Counted from the first letter of the stretch, positions 54,739 through 63,162 are shown. The stretch: DNA of 64,000 bases from Nocardia rhizosphaerihabitans (GCF_014646295.1 NZ_BMNE01000001.1:186001-250000); one strand, 5' to 3'. Numbers and translations: made by a program. The notes: generated by a model not told the origin, from the sequence alone.

Positions 54739-55914
54739 ATGCCGGAGAACCCGCCGAACGGCCGATCACTGGACGCCACCGCCGACTACCGTCAGATCGA
54801 GGCTGCTGCCGCGCCTGCCCGCTTCGCCCGCGGCTGGCACTGCCTCGGCCTGCTCTCGTCGTTCCGCGACGGCACGCCGCACGAAGTGAAGGCCTTCGGC
54901 ACCACCCTGGTGGTGTTCCAGTCCGAATCCGACGGGGCGCTGCACGTGCTCGACGGATTCTGCCGCCACATGGGCGGCAATCTGGCGCACGGCACCGTCA
55001 AAGGCGACTCGATCGCCTGCCCGTTCCACGACTGGCGCTGGGGCGGCAACGGCAAGTGCACCGCCATCCCGTATGCGCGCCGGGTGCCCCCGCTGGCCAA
55101 GACCCGCTCGTGGCCGACCCTCGAGCGCAACGGCCAGCTCTACGTCTGGCACGACCCGCAGGGCAGCAAGCCCACCGACGAGGTGACCATCCCCGAGATC
55201 GAGGGCTACGGCACAGCGGAGTGGACCGACTGGACCTGGAACTCGATGCTCATCGAGGGCTCGCACTGCCGTGAGATCGTCGACAACGTCGTGGACATGG
55301 CGCACTTCTTCTACGTGCACTACGCGTTCCCGCGCTACTTCAAGAACGTCTTCGAGGGCCAGGTCGCGACCCAGTACATGCGCTCGACCCCGCGTCACGA
55401 CATCGAGGTCGGCACCAGCTACGACGACCCCAACTCCACCTTGCGTTCGGACGCTTCGTATTTCGGCCCGTCGTACATGATCGACTGGCTCTGGAGCGAG
55501 GCCAACGGCATGACGATCGAGACGGTGCTGATCAACTGCCACTACCCCGTCAGCGAGAACTCGTTCGTGTTGCAGTACGGCGCGATGGTCAAGAAGCCGC
55601 AGGGCATGTCCGACGACGACGCGAACGCGATGGCCGCCCAGTTCGCGCAGGGCGTCGAGTACGGCTTCGAGCAGGACGTCGCGATCTGGAAGAACAAGGC
55701 GCCGATCGACAACCCGCTGCTCTCGGAGGAAGACGGACCGGTCTATCAGCTGCGACGCTGGTACAAGCAGTTCTACGTCGACGTCGAGGACGTCACCGAC
55801 GACATGACCAAGCGGTTCGAGTTCGAGATCGACACCGAGCGCGCGGTGACCAGCTGGGAGGCCGAGGTGGCCGACAACATCGCCCGCGGCGCCGTCATCA
55901 ACACCATGTCCTGA
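54739..55914 (+). CDS. kshA: 3-ketosteroid 9-alpha-monooxygenase, oxygenase component
   Basis: A 391-residue Rieske oxygenase that 9-alpha-hydroxylates 3-ketosteroids such as androstadienedione, opening ring B. The Rieske ligands are C75, H77, C94 and H97 (CRHMGGNLAHG, CPFHDWRWGG), and the mononuclear iron site has DNVVDMAHFFYVHYAFP with H189 and H194. These match KshA. ATG at 54739 follows GGAGG; an upstream ATG at 54688 gives 17 extra residues not typical of KshA. The reductase KshB is not in the window. It heads an operon with hsaA and hsaC. Confidence 0.93.
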   Translation: MPENPPNGRSLDATADYRQIEAAAAPARFARGWHCLGLLSSFRDGTPHEVKAFGTTLVVFQSESDGALHVLDGFCRHMGGNLAHGTVKGDSIACPFHDWRWGGNGKCTAIPYARRVPPLAKTRSWPTLERNGQLYVWHDPQGSKPTDEVTIPEIEGYGTAEWTDWTWNSMLIEGSHCREIVDNVVDMAHFFYVHYAFPRYFKNVFEGQVATQYMRSTPRHDIEVGTSYDDPNSTLRSDASYFGPSYMIDWLWSEANGMTIETVLINCHYPVSENSFVLQYGAMVKKPQGMSDDDANAMAAQFAQGVEYGFEQDVAIWKNKAPIDNPLLSEEDGPVYQLRRWYKQFYVDVEDVTDDMTKRFEFEIDTERAVTSWEAEVADNIARGAVINTMS

Positions 55915-55948
55915 CCCTCACCACCCCGAACAGAAAGCACCACCTGCG

Positions 55949-57127
55949 ATGACCAAGGTTCTCGACAACATCGCCGCGATCGCGGACCAGCTGCGCGATC
56001 AGGCCCCGGAGGCCGAGCGGCTCGGACAGCTGCCCGACGCCACGGCCCAGCTGCTGAAGTCGGCGGGCCCGATCCGCCTGCTCCAGCCCAAGAAGTACAG
56101 CGGGTACGAGGCGCATCCGCGCGAGTTCGCCGAGACGGTGATGGCCACCGCGGCGCTGGATCCGGCCAGTGGCTGGATCGCCGGCATCGTCGGCGTGCAC
56201 CCGTGGCAGCTGGCCTTCGCCGATCCGAAGGTGCAGGACGAGGTGTGGGCCGACGACCACGACACCTGGATGGCCTCGCCTTACGCGCCGACCGGCATCG
56301 CGCGCCCGGTCGACGGCGGCTACATCTTCAACGGCCGCTGGCAGTTCAGCTCCGGCACCGACCACTGCGACTGGATCTTCCTCGGCGCCATGCTCGGCAA
56401 CCCCGACGGCTCGATGGCCCTGCCGCCCACGATGCTGCACATGATCCTGCCGCGCCAGGACTACACCATCGTCGAGGACTCCTGGAATGTGGTGGGCCTC
56501 AAGGGCACCGGGTCCAAGGACATCATCGTCAAGGACGCCTTCGTGCCCGACTACCGGGTGATGAACGGTGACCACGTCATCGACGGCACCGCGCAGAAGG
56601 AGTACGGCGTCACCGAGACGCTGTACAAGATGCCGTGGTCGACGATGTTCCCGCTGGGCATCAGCTCCGCGGTGGTCGGCATCGCCGAGGGCGCGCTGGC
56701 CGCGCACCTGGATTACCAGCGCGACCGGGTCGGCGCCCAGGGCACCGCCGTCAAGGACGACCCGTACGTGCTGTTCGCCATCGGCGAGGCCGCCGCCGAC
56801 ATCAATGCCGCCCGCCAGGAACTGCTGTCCAACGCCGACCGGATCTTCGACGCGGTCGACAAGGGCCAGGAGATCAGTTTCGCCGAGCGGGCCGCGGTGC
56901 GGCGGACCCAGGTCCGCGCGGCCTGGCGCGCGGTGATGGCCGTCGACCAGATCTTCGCCCGTTCCGGCGGCAACGCGATGCGCATGGACAAGCCGCTGCA
57001 GCGCTACTGGCGCGATGCCCACGTCGGCCTCGCGCACGCCATCCACGTGCCGAGCACGGTCTACCACGCCTCGGCCATCAGCTCCCTCGGTCTCGAGCCC
57101 GCGGACCACCTCCGCTCGATGATCTGA
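55949..57127 (+). CDS. hsaA: 3-HSA hydroxylase, oxygenase component (HsaA)
   Basis: A 392-residue acyl-CoA-dehydrogenase-fold flavin monooxygenase that hydroxylates 3-HSA to 3,4-DHSA in ring A/B cleavage. Recognised segments: IRLLQPKKYSGYEAHPREFA, ASGWIAGIVGVHPWQLAF, NGRWQFSSGTDHCDWIFLGA, and the C-terminal GGNAMRMDKPLQRYWRDAHV. It needs reduced flavin from HsaB, which is not here. 34 bp after kshA, with AGAAAG upstream. Confidence 0.9.
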   Translation: MTKVLDNIAAIADQLRDQAPEAERLGQLPDATAQLLKSAGPIRLLQPKKYSGYEAHPREFAETVMATAALDPASGWIAGIVGVHPWQLAFADPKVQDEVWADDHDTWMASPYAPTGIARPVDGGYIFNGRWQFSSGTDHCDWIFLGAMLGNPDGSMALPPTMLHMILPRQDYTIVEDSWNVVGLKGTGSKDIIVKDAFVPDYRVMNGDHVIDGTAQKEYGVTETLYKMPWSTMFPLGISSAVVGIAEGALAAHLDYQRDRVGAQGTAVKDDPYVLFAIGEAAADINAARQELLSNADRIFDAVDKGQEISFAERAAVRRTQVRAAWRAVMAVDQIFARSGGNAMRMDKPLQRYWRDAHVGLAHAIHVPSTVYHASAISSLGLEPADHLRSMI

Positions 57128-57152
57128 CCGAATACCAAGAAGGACAACGGAA

Positions 57153-58058
57153 ATGACAGACATCAAAGGCCTCGGCTACGTCAAGATCCAGACCGCCGAC
57201 ATGGACCGGTGGCGCACCTTCGCGTTCGACGTGCTCGGTTTCGCCGAGGGCAGCGGACCGGACGAGAACGCGCTGTATCTGCGGATGGACGAGCGCGCGG
57301 CGCGCATCACGGTCGTGCCGGGCGACACCGACGCCATCGTGACCATCGGCTGGGAGGTGCGCGACCACGCCGCCCTGGTCCGCGTGCAGGAGGCCGTGAC
57401 GGCGGCAGGCATCGCGGTCAAGCCGCTCTCGGTCGAGGAGGCCGACGCGCGCCGGGTCGAGGAGGTCATCACCTTCCAGGATCCGACCGGCGCGACGCTC
57501 GAGATCTTCCACGGCGCGGTGCTCGACCACAGCCCGGTCGTGACGCCGTTCGGCGCGAAGTTCGTCACCGGCGCCCAGGGCCTGGGCCATGTGGTGCTGC
57601 CGACCATGGACCCCAACGGCGCGTTCGATTTCTACACCGATGTGCTCGGGTTCCTGCCGCGCGGCGCGTTCCGCATCCCGGCGCCGCCGGAGTTCGGTCC
57701 GATGCGGGTGCGCTTCCTCGGCGTCAACGAGCGTCACCACAGCCTCGCCCTGTGCCCGGCGCCGCACGGTGGCGCGCCGGGTCTGGTGCACATCATGGTG
57801 GAGGTCGACACCCTCGACGCCGTCGGCCAGGCGCTGGACCGCGTCACCAAGGACGGCTTCTCGGTGTCCTCGACGCTGGGCAGGCACACCAACGACAAGA
57901 TGGTGTCGTTCTACGTGCGCGCGCCCGGTGGCTGGGACATCGAGTTCGGCACCGAGGGCATGAAGGTCGACGAGACCTACTACACCGCCGAGGAGATCAC
58001 CGCCGACAGCTACTGGGGCCACGACTGGTCCGGTAGCGAGCCGCTCGCGGCCATGTAA
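57153..58058 (+). CDS. hsaC: 3,4-DHSA extradiol dioxygenase (HsaC)
   Basis: A 301-residue two-domain (VOC-type) iron extradiol dioxygenase that cleaves the catecholic ring A of 3,4-DHSA. Iron ligands H146 (GLGHVVLP), H213 (GLVHIMVE) and E264 (WDIEFGT) are in place, with the HH at 195-196 (ERHHSLAL) and Tyr254 (VSFYVRAP) of the active site. Length equals HsaC/BphC. 25 bp after hsaA with AAGGACAACGGA upstream. The next step, HsaD hydrolase, is missing here. Confidence 0.93.
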   Translation: MTDIKGLGYVKIQTADMDRWRTFAFDVLGFAEGSGPDENALYLRMDERAARITVVPGDTDAIVTIGWEVRDHAALVRVQEAVTAAGIAVKPLSVEEADARRVEEVITFQDPTGATLEIFHGAVLDHSPVVTPFGAKFVTGAQGLGHVVLPTMDPNGAFDFYTDVLGFLPRGAFRIPAPPEFGPMRVRFLGVNERHHSLALCPAPHGGAPGLVHIMVEVDTLDAVGQALDRVTKDGFSVSSTLGRHTNDKMVSFYVRAPGGWDIEFGTEGMKVDETYYTAEEITADSYWGHDWSGSEPLAAM

Positions 58059-58077
58059 CTGCCCCGCACAGCCCCTT

Positions 58078-58122
58078 CGACGGCCCCCGTGCCGAGCACT
58101 CCGCTCGGCACGGGGGCCGTCG
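58078..58122. terminator. Strong hairpin terminator after hsaC
   Basis: A 20-bp perfect stem (58078-58097 with 58103-58122) and loop ACTCC, beginning 20 nt past the hsaC stop; it ends the kshA-hsaA-hsaC operon. Confidence 0.85.
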
Positions 58123-58148
58123 TCGTTGCACGCAGATTGCGGATTCAT

Positions 58149-58177
58149 GTGACAACGAACACACGGGATGGTATCAA
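58149..58177 (+). promoter_or_regulatory. Promoter of the IclR gene
   Basis: GTGACA (58149-58154), a 17-nt spacer, TATCAA (58172-58177). The palindrome below overlaps its downstream edge. Confidence 0.45.
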
Positions 58178-58191
58178 TAGGTATATGCCTA
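58178..58191. promoter_or_regulatory. Near-palindrome at the IclR promoter
   Basis: TAGGTATATGCCTA, a 14-bp repeat with one mismatched pair, directly after the -10. It differs from the TCCCG-type motif, so it may serve another regulator or a different part of the IclR site. Confidence 0.4.
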
Positions 58192-58242
58192 ATCGAAATA
58201 TGCGAGTGGGCATCAGCTCGTAGATCCGAAATGGAGCGCCCG

Positions 58243-59100
58243 ATGGTCATCCAGGCCGAAGCCACCACCCCCAGCGCGATCCTCGATCGCGCGTCCCTGC
58301 TGCTCGACGCCTTCGACGGCCCGGGCAGGCTCACCCTCGCCCAGATCGTGCGCCGCACCGGCCTACCCCGGTCCTCGGCACATCGCATGCTGGAGCGGCT
58401 TGTGCAGCTGCGCTGGCTACGGCGTGAGGGGCGCGACTACGAGCTGGGTATCCGGCTGATGGAGCTCGGGTCACTGGCCGTGCACCAGGATCGGCTGCAT
58501 CGCGCGGCCATGCCGTTCCTGCACGAGCTGCACCGGGTGACCGGTTTCGTCGTGCACCTGGCCGTCCTCGACGGTTCCGACGTCGTGTATCTGGACAAGG
58601 TCGGCGGCGATCTGGCCGCGGCGGTCCCGACCCGCGTCGGCGGCAGGCGGCCCGCGCACTGTACGGCGGTCGGCAAGGCGATCCTGGCCTACTCCGACGA
58701 GCGCCGCCTCGCCGAGGTCGTCACCGGTCAGGCCGGTGCCCGCACCAAGTACTCGCTGACCACCCGCGCCCAGCTCGACGCCGAACTGAACAAGGTGCGA
58801 GCACACGGCATCGCGGTCGAGCGGGAGGAATCGCTGGCCGGCTTCGGCTGCATCGCCGCCCCGATCGGCGACCTCGGTGAGTCCGCCGTGGCCGCGGTGT
58901 CGGTGTGCGGACCGGTGGATCGCATGGTGTTCGACCACCGCCTCTCCGCGCCGATCCGCACGACAGCGCTCAATATCTGGCGCCACGTCGACGACGGCCG
59001 GGTGCGGGTCCGCCCGACCCTGCAGCAGCATCCGCGCCCGCTGGGCGTCGGCCCGGCGACCCGCGTCGCCACCGATCACCGCACGCACCGCTACGCGTGA
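58243..59100 (+). CDS. IclR-family transcriptional regulator
   Basis: A 285-residue regulator. N-terminal winged helix (LTLAQIVRRTGLPRSSAHRM, residues about 30-50) and a C-terminal effector domain with DVVYLDKVGGDLAAAVPTRV, HCTAVGKAILAY and EREESLAGFGCIAAP, all typical of IclR. ATG at 58243 has GGAG upstream and is preferred to 58231. Position next to kshA-hsaA-hsaC and the presence of TTCCG-N5-CGGAA-like repeats at three promoters make it the likely regulator of this steroid segment. The inducer could be a steroid degradation product, which is inference. Confidence 0.9.
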   Translation: MVIQAEATTPSAILDRASLLLDAFDGPGRLTLAQIVRRTGLPRSSAHRMLERLVQLRWLRREGRDYELGIRLMELGSLAVHQDRLHRAAMPFLHELHRVTGFVVHLAVLDGSDVVYLDKVGGDLAAAVPTRVGGRRPAHCTAVGKAILAYSDERRLAEVVTGQAGARTKYSLTTRAQLDAELNKVRAHGIAVEREESLAGFGCIAAPIGDLGESAVAAVSVCGPVDRMVFDHRLSAPIRTTALNIWRHVDDGRVRVRPTLQQHPRPLGVGPATRVATDHRTHRYA

Positions 59101-59140
59101 CCCCGGTGCGCCGCCCGGCGGGAGCGGGCGGCGGCCGGAA

Positions 59141-59770
59141 TCAGGCGAGCTCGTTCACGCAGAAGCTGTGACAGATACGGTCGCGCACGATCACGTCCGG
59201 GCATTCGGGATCGAACCACCGGTCGACGTGCGCCCAGTGCACCGGGTGCATCAGATAGGGCCCGTCGAGCCCGTCGAGATCGGTGAACTCCTGCTCCCAG
59301 ACATGCGTCCACGGCGCGGACCCGATCCCGCGGATCACCCGGCTCAGCTGCCAGGACCGCATCGTCTCGATGTAGCCGGGCATCCGCAGCAGGTCGGCCT
59401 CGAAGCGGTCCACCACCGTGCGCGCGGTCCCCGGCGCGACCCGCAGCAGCAGGACCCGGTACACCGATCCCGGTGAGCGCGGCTCGGCGAACCCACCGAC
59501 ACCGCCTTCGTATTCGGCACCGTCGACGTGGGTCACGAGCGGATCGGCCAGCACCGCGTCCACCCGCGATGCGCAGCCGGACCAGTCGGCGGGCTCATCG
59601 AATCGCAGGTGCACCAACACATCTCCGCCGTTACGCACCCCCGGCAAAGTGGGCTGAACCAGCACCCGCCGCGCCACCCCGGCCGCCGCCGCGCGCAGTT
59701 CGGTCATCAGATTCGCGGCGTCCGAACCGGCCGCAGGGGAAAGATGCACCAGCCGAACAACATCAAACAT
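59141..59770 (-). CDS. Dabb/ferredoxin-like barrel protein
   Basis: A 209-residue protein with two alpha/beta-barrel-like halves. The C-terminal half has SWQLSRVIRGIGSAPWTHVW, HPVHWAHVDRWFDP and the Dabb-type strand order; the N-terminal half is a weaker copy (RVLVQPTLPGVRNGGDVLVH). Dabb proteins act as dimeric enzymes or ligand-binding proteins on polyketide-like or aromatic compounds. It overlaps the upstream gene by 8 bp, so the two are translated together. No catalytic motif could be named. Confidence 0.65.
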   Translation of the reverse strand: MFDVVRLVHLSPAAGSDAANLMTELRAAAAGVARRVLVQPTLPGVRNGGDVLVHLRFDEPADWSGCASRVDAVLADPLVTHVDGAEYEGGVGGFAEPRSPGSVYRVLLLRVAPGTARTVVDRFEADLLRMPGYIETMRSWQLSRVIRGIGSAPWTHVWEQEFTDLDGLDGPYLMHPVHWAHVDRWFDPECPDVIVRDRICHSFCVNELA

Positions 59771-60110
59771 TGCCGAGCCTCTCGATATCGGCGGCCTCGG
59801 CCCCGGTCGACCGCGTGCGACGAACGATCAGGTCGTCCACGCCACCCCACCACCCCCGCACCGCCGGATCCGACCGCCCCCGCCACGTCATCTCCCACCA
59901 CCCCTCGGCCCCGTCGAGCACCCACGTCGCCATCACCGTGTTCGATTCGTCGGGAAACCACACCGGCGGACTCACCACGATCCGCTCGAGCGTCATCCCC
60001 CGCTCCCGCGCCCCCGGCGCGTACTCCCGCAGATAGGCGTCGACGAAGTCCCTGGCCCGACCAGGTTTCGTCACCACGGTGTCGATCACATAGACCTTCG
60101 CAGTGTTCAT
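59763..60110 (-). CDS. Small alpha/beta-barrel (NIPSNAP/Dabb-like) protein
   Basis: A 115-residue single-domain protein: strand KVYVIDTVVTKPGRARDFVD, helix, strands MTLERIVVSPPVW and TVMATWVLDGAEGWWEMTWR. It looks like a small dimeric ferredoxin-like barrel similar to its partner. ATG at 60110 with TACCGT 6 nt upstream fits a leaderless transcript. A TCCCG-type motif lies 43 nt upstream (60153-60167), so this two-gene operon is likely part of the steroid regulon. Function unknown. Confidence 0.7.
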   Translation of the reverse strand: MNTAKVYVIDTVVTKPGRARDFVDAYLREYAPGARERGMTLERIVVSPPVWFPDESNTVMATWVLDGAEGWWEMTWRGRSDPAVRGWWGGVDDLIVRRTRSTGAEAADIERLGNV

Positions 60111-60116
60111 GCGCCG

Positions 60117-60122
60117 ACGGTA
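60117..60122 (-). promoter_or_regulatory. -10 element for leaderless barrel-protein transcript
   Basis: On the minus strand TACCGT is followed by 6 nt and the ATG at 60110. Confidence 0.45.
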
Positions 60123-60152
60123 GGCACCCACCGACACGTGGCGACCAGGTAT

Positions 60153-60167
60153 TTCCGCCCAGCGGGA
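60153..60167. promoter_or_regulatory. IclR-type operator candidate, site C
   Basis: On the minus strand TCCCGCTGGGCGGAA; centred about 50 nt before the start of the barrel-protein operon. It is identical to site D. Confidence 0.6.
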
Positions 60168-60194
60168 GACCCGGCGCCTGCGTATCCGCGGTAC

Positions 60195-60833
60195 TCAGCC
60201 GGCGAGCGGACCGGGACCGTACAGGACACTGATGCACATGCGCGTGCACTCGGCGGCCAGTTCGGCCGTCGTCATCGCGATGACGCCGTCGAGCCAGCCT
60301 TCGATGAGCTGATTCACCCCGCCGGTGATGAACATCGCCGCGCGGCGTAGCTGATCAGGGTCGCGCTCGGTGTCGTCGATCTCCGGTGCGTGCTGCACGA
60401 CGAGGTCGGCGATCGTGGTCAGCACATCGTGCCGGCGTTCGGCGAGGCCGGGGATGCCCGCGGTGTCGCTGGTGACGATGTGCAGGATGTCCGGGTCGGT
60501 GGCCACGGTGTCGAGAAAGGCTTGCAGCGCCGCTTGCAGCCGCTCGAAAGCTGTCCCCTCGGCAGTGAGCCCCGCCTCGACCATCACGGCCAGCAACTGG
60601 TCGCGCACGTCGTCGGCGACGGCCACCAGCAGCGCCTCGCGGTTGGCGAAATGTTCGTAGAAATAGCGGTCGTTGAGCCCTGACAGCGCGCATATCCCGC
60701 GCACTTTCACCCCGGCGGGCCCGGATTCGGCCCACGCGGTGCGACCGGCGGCGAGCAGACGTTTGCGGCGTTCCGCGCGCCGGTCCTCGGCGCTGATCCC
60801 GCCGTAGGCCCGCACCACCCCAACCCTGGTCAT
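60195..60833 (-). CDS. TetR-family transcriptional regulator
   Basis: A 212-residue regulator with HTH RRKRLLAAGRTAWAESGPAG and GICALSGLNDRYFYEHFANR (residues about 22-68), and a C-terminal ligand domain (75-205). TAGAGT lies 6 nt before its ATG, so the transcript is probably leaderless. Divergent from the carotenoid oxygenase gene (70-bp gap), which is its most likely target. A CTCC-N7-GGAG repeat in the gap is a weak operator candidate. Confidence 0.88.
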   Translation of the reverse strand: MTRVGVVRAYGGISAEDRRAERRKRLLAAGRTAWAESGPAGVKVRGICALSGLNDRYFYEHFANREALLVAVADDVRDQLLAVMVEAGLTAEGTAFERLQAALQAFLDTVATDPDILHIVTSDTAGIPGLAERRHDVLTTIADLVVQHAPEIDDTERDPDQLRRAAMFITGGVNQLIEGWLDGVIAMTTAELAAECTRMCISVLYGPGPLAG

Positions 60834-60839
60834 TGACTC

Positions 60840-60845
60840 ACTCTA
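60840..60845 (-). promoter_or_regulatory. -10 element for leaderless TetR transcript
   Basis: On the minus strand TAGAGT is followed by 6 nt and the ATG at 60833. Confidence 0.45.
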
Positions 60846-60903
60846 GGCCACTCCGTAAATTGGAGGACGAACGTCACCAGATATTCCGGTTCAAGGGAGA
60901 ACC

Positions 60904-62352
60904 ATGACGATCGCCACCGAAAACCTGTACCGGCGGGTGTACGCGCCACTGCTGGACGAGCACGACTACCGTGTCGCGCAGATCGATGGGGCGTTGCCGA
61001 AGGATCTGACCGGCACCCTGTACCGGATCGGGCCTGGCAAACATCAAGTCGGCCGCACACTGCTGCACAGCATCTTCGACGGCGACGGCATGGTGTCGCA
61101 GTTCAGGCTCGACGGCACGTCGGTGCACTACCGCAACCGGTATGTCCGCACCCGGCATTTCGAGCACGGCCAACGCTCGGACCGCATCCGCTATCGCGGC
61201 GTCGGCACCCAGATTCCCGGCGGTCCGGCAGCCAATATCGGTCGGCGACCCGGCAATGTCGCCAACACCAACATCGTCAATTACGACGGCGGCCTTTTGG
61301 CGCTCTGGGAGCTGGGCAACCCCCACCGGGTCGACCCGGACACCCTGGACACGGTGGGCGCTGTCGATTTCGACGGCACACTCGGATTCCTCGGCGCGTT
61401 CTCCGCGCACCCGAAATGGGACCCGGCCACCGGCGAGATGTACAACTTCGGCCTCGACCTGCTGCCGACGCCCCGGATCCGGACCTACAAAGTCGACCGC
61501 CGCGGCACACTGCACCGGCTGACCACGGTGCCGATGTCGGACCTGAGCTGGAACCACGACTTCGCACTCACCGAGCGGTACTTGGTGTTCGTGCTCGATC
61601 CGCTGGTGCCCGATATCGCGAAAATCGCGTTGGCTCGCCATTCGTATATCGACTCGTTGCGCTTCAAGAAGTCCAAGGGCACCCGATTCCTGTTGGTACC
61701 CAAGGCCGGTGGCCGGCCGCGCATCGTCGAGCACGAGGCGCTGCTGCACTTTCACCTGACCAACGCCTACGACGACAGCAACGACGTCGTGATCGAGTTG
61801 GTCCGCTTCGACACCCGCTGGAACGAAGTCCGCAGACTCACCAATACGGTCAACACCGAATCGGCCGAAGGCCCACAATTCCCGGCATCGCGGTTGATGC
61901 AGTACCGAATCACCGCGGGAGGCACGGTAATCGAGCGCGAACTCACCAACCGTTCGGTGGAGTTCCCGCAATACGATTGGCGGCGCTCCACACATCGACA
62001 CCGCTACAGCTACCTCTCGGGCAAGAGCGCGGGCGCGGCGGTATACGACTCGATCGTCAAGGTCGACCACCAGACGGGCGGAGTGACAAGCTGCGACTTC
62101 GCCGTCAGCTCCGTCGGCGAACCACTGTTCGTGCCCCGCACTCCCGATGCGGGCGAGGACGACGGCTGGCTGCTGTTCCTCAACCACGACCTCACCGAAC
62201 ACCGCTCCCAGCTGGTGATTCTCGACGCCCGCGATGTCGAGCACGGACCGCTGGCGACAGCGTGGCTCGAGCACCACATCCCGTGGGGCTTCCACGGAAC
62301 CTTCACCCGCCGCATTGCGGAACCGGTCCCACCACCCGGCGCCCTGCGATAA
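60904..62352 (+). CDS. Carotenoid cleavage oxygenase family protein
   Basis: A 482-residue iron oxygenase of the carotenoid/stilbene/lignostilbene cleavage family. The four His iron ligands are visible: H169 (FSAHPKWD), H218 (SWNHDFAL), H284 (LLHFHLTNAYDD) and H464 (PWGFHGTF). The N-terminal YRIGPGKHQVG segment is also typical. It may cleave an apocarotenoid or a stilbene-type phenol; the substrate is not shown. No carotenoid biosynthesis genes are in the window. Divergent from TetR, which probably controls it. Confidence 0.88.
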   Translation: MTIATENLYRRVYAPLLDEHDYRVAQIDGALPKDLTGTLYRIGPGKHQVGRTLLHSIFDGDGMVSQFRLDGTSVHYRNRYVRTRHFEHGQRSDRIRYRGVGTQIPGGPAANIGRRPGNVANTNIVNYDGGLLALWELGNPHRVDPDTLDTVGAVDFDGTLGFLGAFSAHPKWDPATGEMYNFGLDLLPTPRIRTYKVDRRGTLHRLTTVPMSDLSWNHDFALTERYLVFVLDPLVPDIAKIALARHSYIDSLRFKKSKGTRFLLVPKAGGRPRIVEHEALLHFHLTNAYDDSNDVVIELVRFDTRWNEVRRLTNTVNTESAEGPQFPASRLMQYRITAGGTVIERELTNRSVEFPQYDWRRSTHRHRYSYLSGKSAGAAVYDSIVKVDHQTGGVTSCDFAVSSVGEPLFVPRTPDAGEDDGWLLFLNHDLTEHRSQLVILDARDVEHGPLATAWLEHHIPWGFHGTFTRRIAEPVPPPGALR

Positions 62353-62379
62353 CCCGAAACCGGTTCGCAGTCAGGGCAG

Positions 62380-62721
62380 TTATCGCCGGTCTTCGATCGA
62401 GGCCTCGACCCGTGCGGCGAAGGCATCGAGCACCTCGACGTAGGCCGCCGGGACGCCGACCCGCATGACCAGGCCGGTGCCGGTGGTGTCGAAGTCGAAG
62501 GTGAAGAACGAGCAGCACGGCGATTCCCGCGCCGCGAGATCCAGGGCGGCGGCTTCGGCGGCGGCGGCCACGTGCAGGTCCAGCCGTGTCGGCGTGGGCC
62601 GGGCCATGCCGCACACCGACTCGGCGAAGAACCGATCGAACTCGGCGACTCGGGTCGGTTGTTCCGCGATCGGCAGGGTGCACGCGTCCGGCACCCAGTC
62701 GTCCTGACCTCGGGAAACCAT
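62380..62721 (-). CDS. Conserved Cys-containing protein linked to ArsR
   Basis: A 113-residue protein with Cys in DACTLP, SVCGMA and SPCCSFF, and a C-terminal FDFDTTGTGLVMRV strand region. Similar proteins are found next to ArsR/MerR genes in actinobacterial metal-resistance loci, with unknown biochemistry; the CC pair suggests metal or metalloid binding. ATG at 62721 lies only 2 nt after the arsR stop, so the two are one operon. Confidence 0.7.
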   Translation of the reverse strand: MVSRGQDDWVPDACTLPIAEQPTRVAEFDRFFAESVCGMARPTPTRLDLHVAAAAEAAALDLAARESPCCSFFTFDFDTTGTGLVMRVGVPAAYVEVLDAFAARVEASIEDRR

Positions 62722-62723
62722 GG

Positions 62724-63083
62724 TCAGCTGCAGCAGTTGGGATCGAGCACCGTGCACAGCGCGGAGAGTGCGTCGCGGCGGGCTCGGTGGAAGGTGTTCA
62801 TCCCGCGCCGCTCGGACTCCACGAGCCCGGCCTTGCGGAGCTGGCCGAGGTGATGCGACACCGTGGACTCGCCGAGGCCGACCGCGGCGGCGAGGTCGCC
62901 GCCGTTGCGTTCGCCGAGCGGGGTGGTCAGCAGCAGCGACAGCAGCTTGACCCGGACCGGGTCGGCGATCGCTTTGAGCCGCAACGCCACCTCGAGGGCG
63001 GCGGCGTCGTCGACCGGTCCCGCCGCGACGGGAGCGCAGCAGACCGGGGCGGACATATCAATCACGGGTAGCGCCTTGGGCAT
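62724..63083 (-). CDS. arsR: ArsR-family metalloid-sensing repressor
   Basis: A 119-residue winged-helix repressor. Core: LRLKAIADPVRVKLLSLLLT, GLGESTVSHHLGQLRKAGL and VESERRGMNTFHRARRD. Cys15-Cys16 at the N-terminus (SAPVCCAPV) and Cys110, Cys117-Cys118 near the C-terminus (DPNCCS) are the likely metalloid-binding thiols. ATG at 63083 gives the standard start (MPKALPVIDM); the frame runs further to 63704 but over the divergent gene. It is divergent from the CadI-like gene, with two palindromic boxes between them. Confidence 0.9.
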   Translation of the reverse strand: MPKALPVIDMSAPVCCAPVAAGPVDDAAALEVALRLKAIADPVRVKLLSLLLTTPLGERNGGDLAAAVGLGESTVSHHLGQLRKAGLVESERRGMNTFHRARRDALSALCTVLDPNCCS

Positions 63084-63107
63084 GAAATCGAGACTACCCG
63101 CGGTATT

Positions 63108-63117
63108 GACATATGTC
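63108..63117. promoter_or_regulatory. ArsR operator, site 1
   Basis: GACATATGTC, a perfect 10-bp palindrome in the frame of TTGACATATGTCGAA. It also forms the -35-like TTGACA (63106-63111) for the plus-strand gene. Confidence 0.65.
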
Positions 63118-63152
63118 GAAAAGGTGAGCAGACTCGGCATCAGAAGTTCTTC

Positions 63153-63162
63153 GATATATGTC
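63153..63162. promoter_or_regulatory. ArsR operator, site 2
   Basis: GATATATGTC, one base different from site 1 and 45 bp away. It lies 21 nt before the CadI start. Confidence 0.55.
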
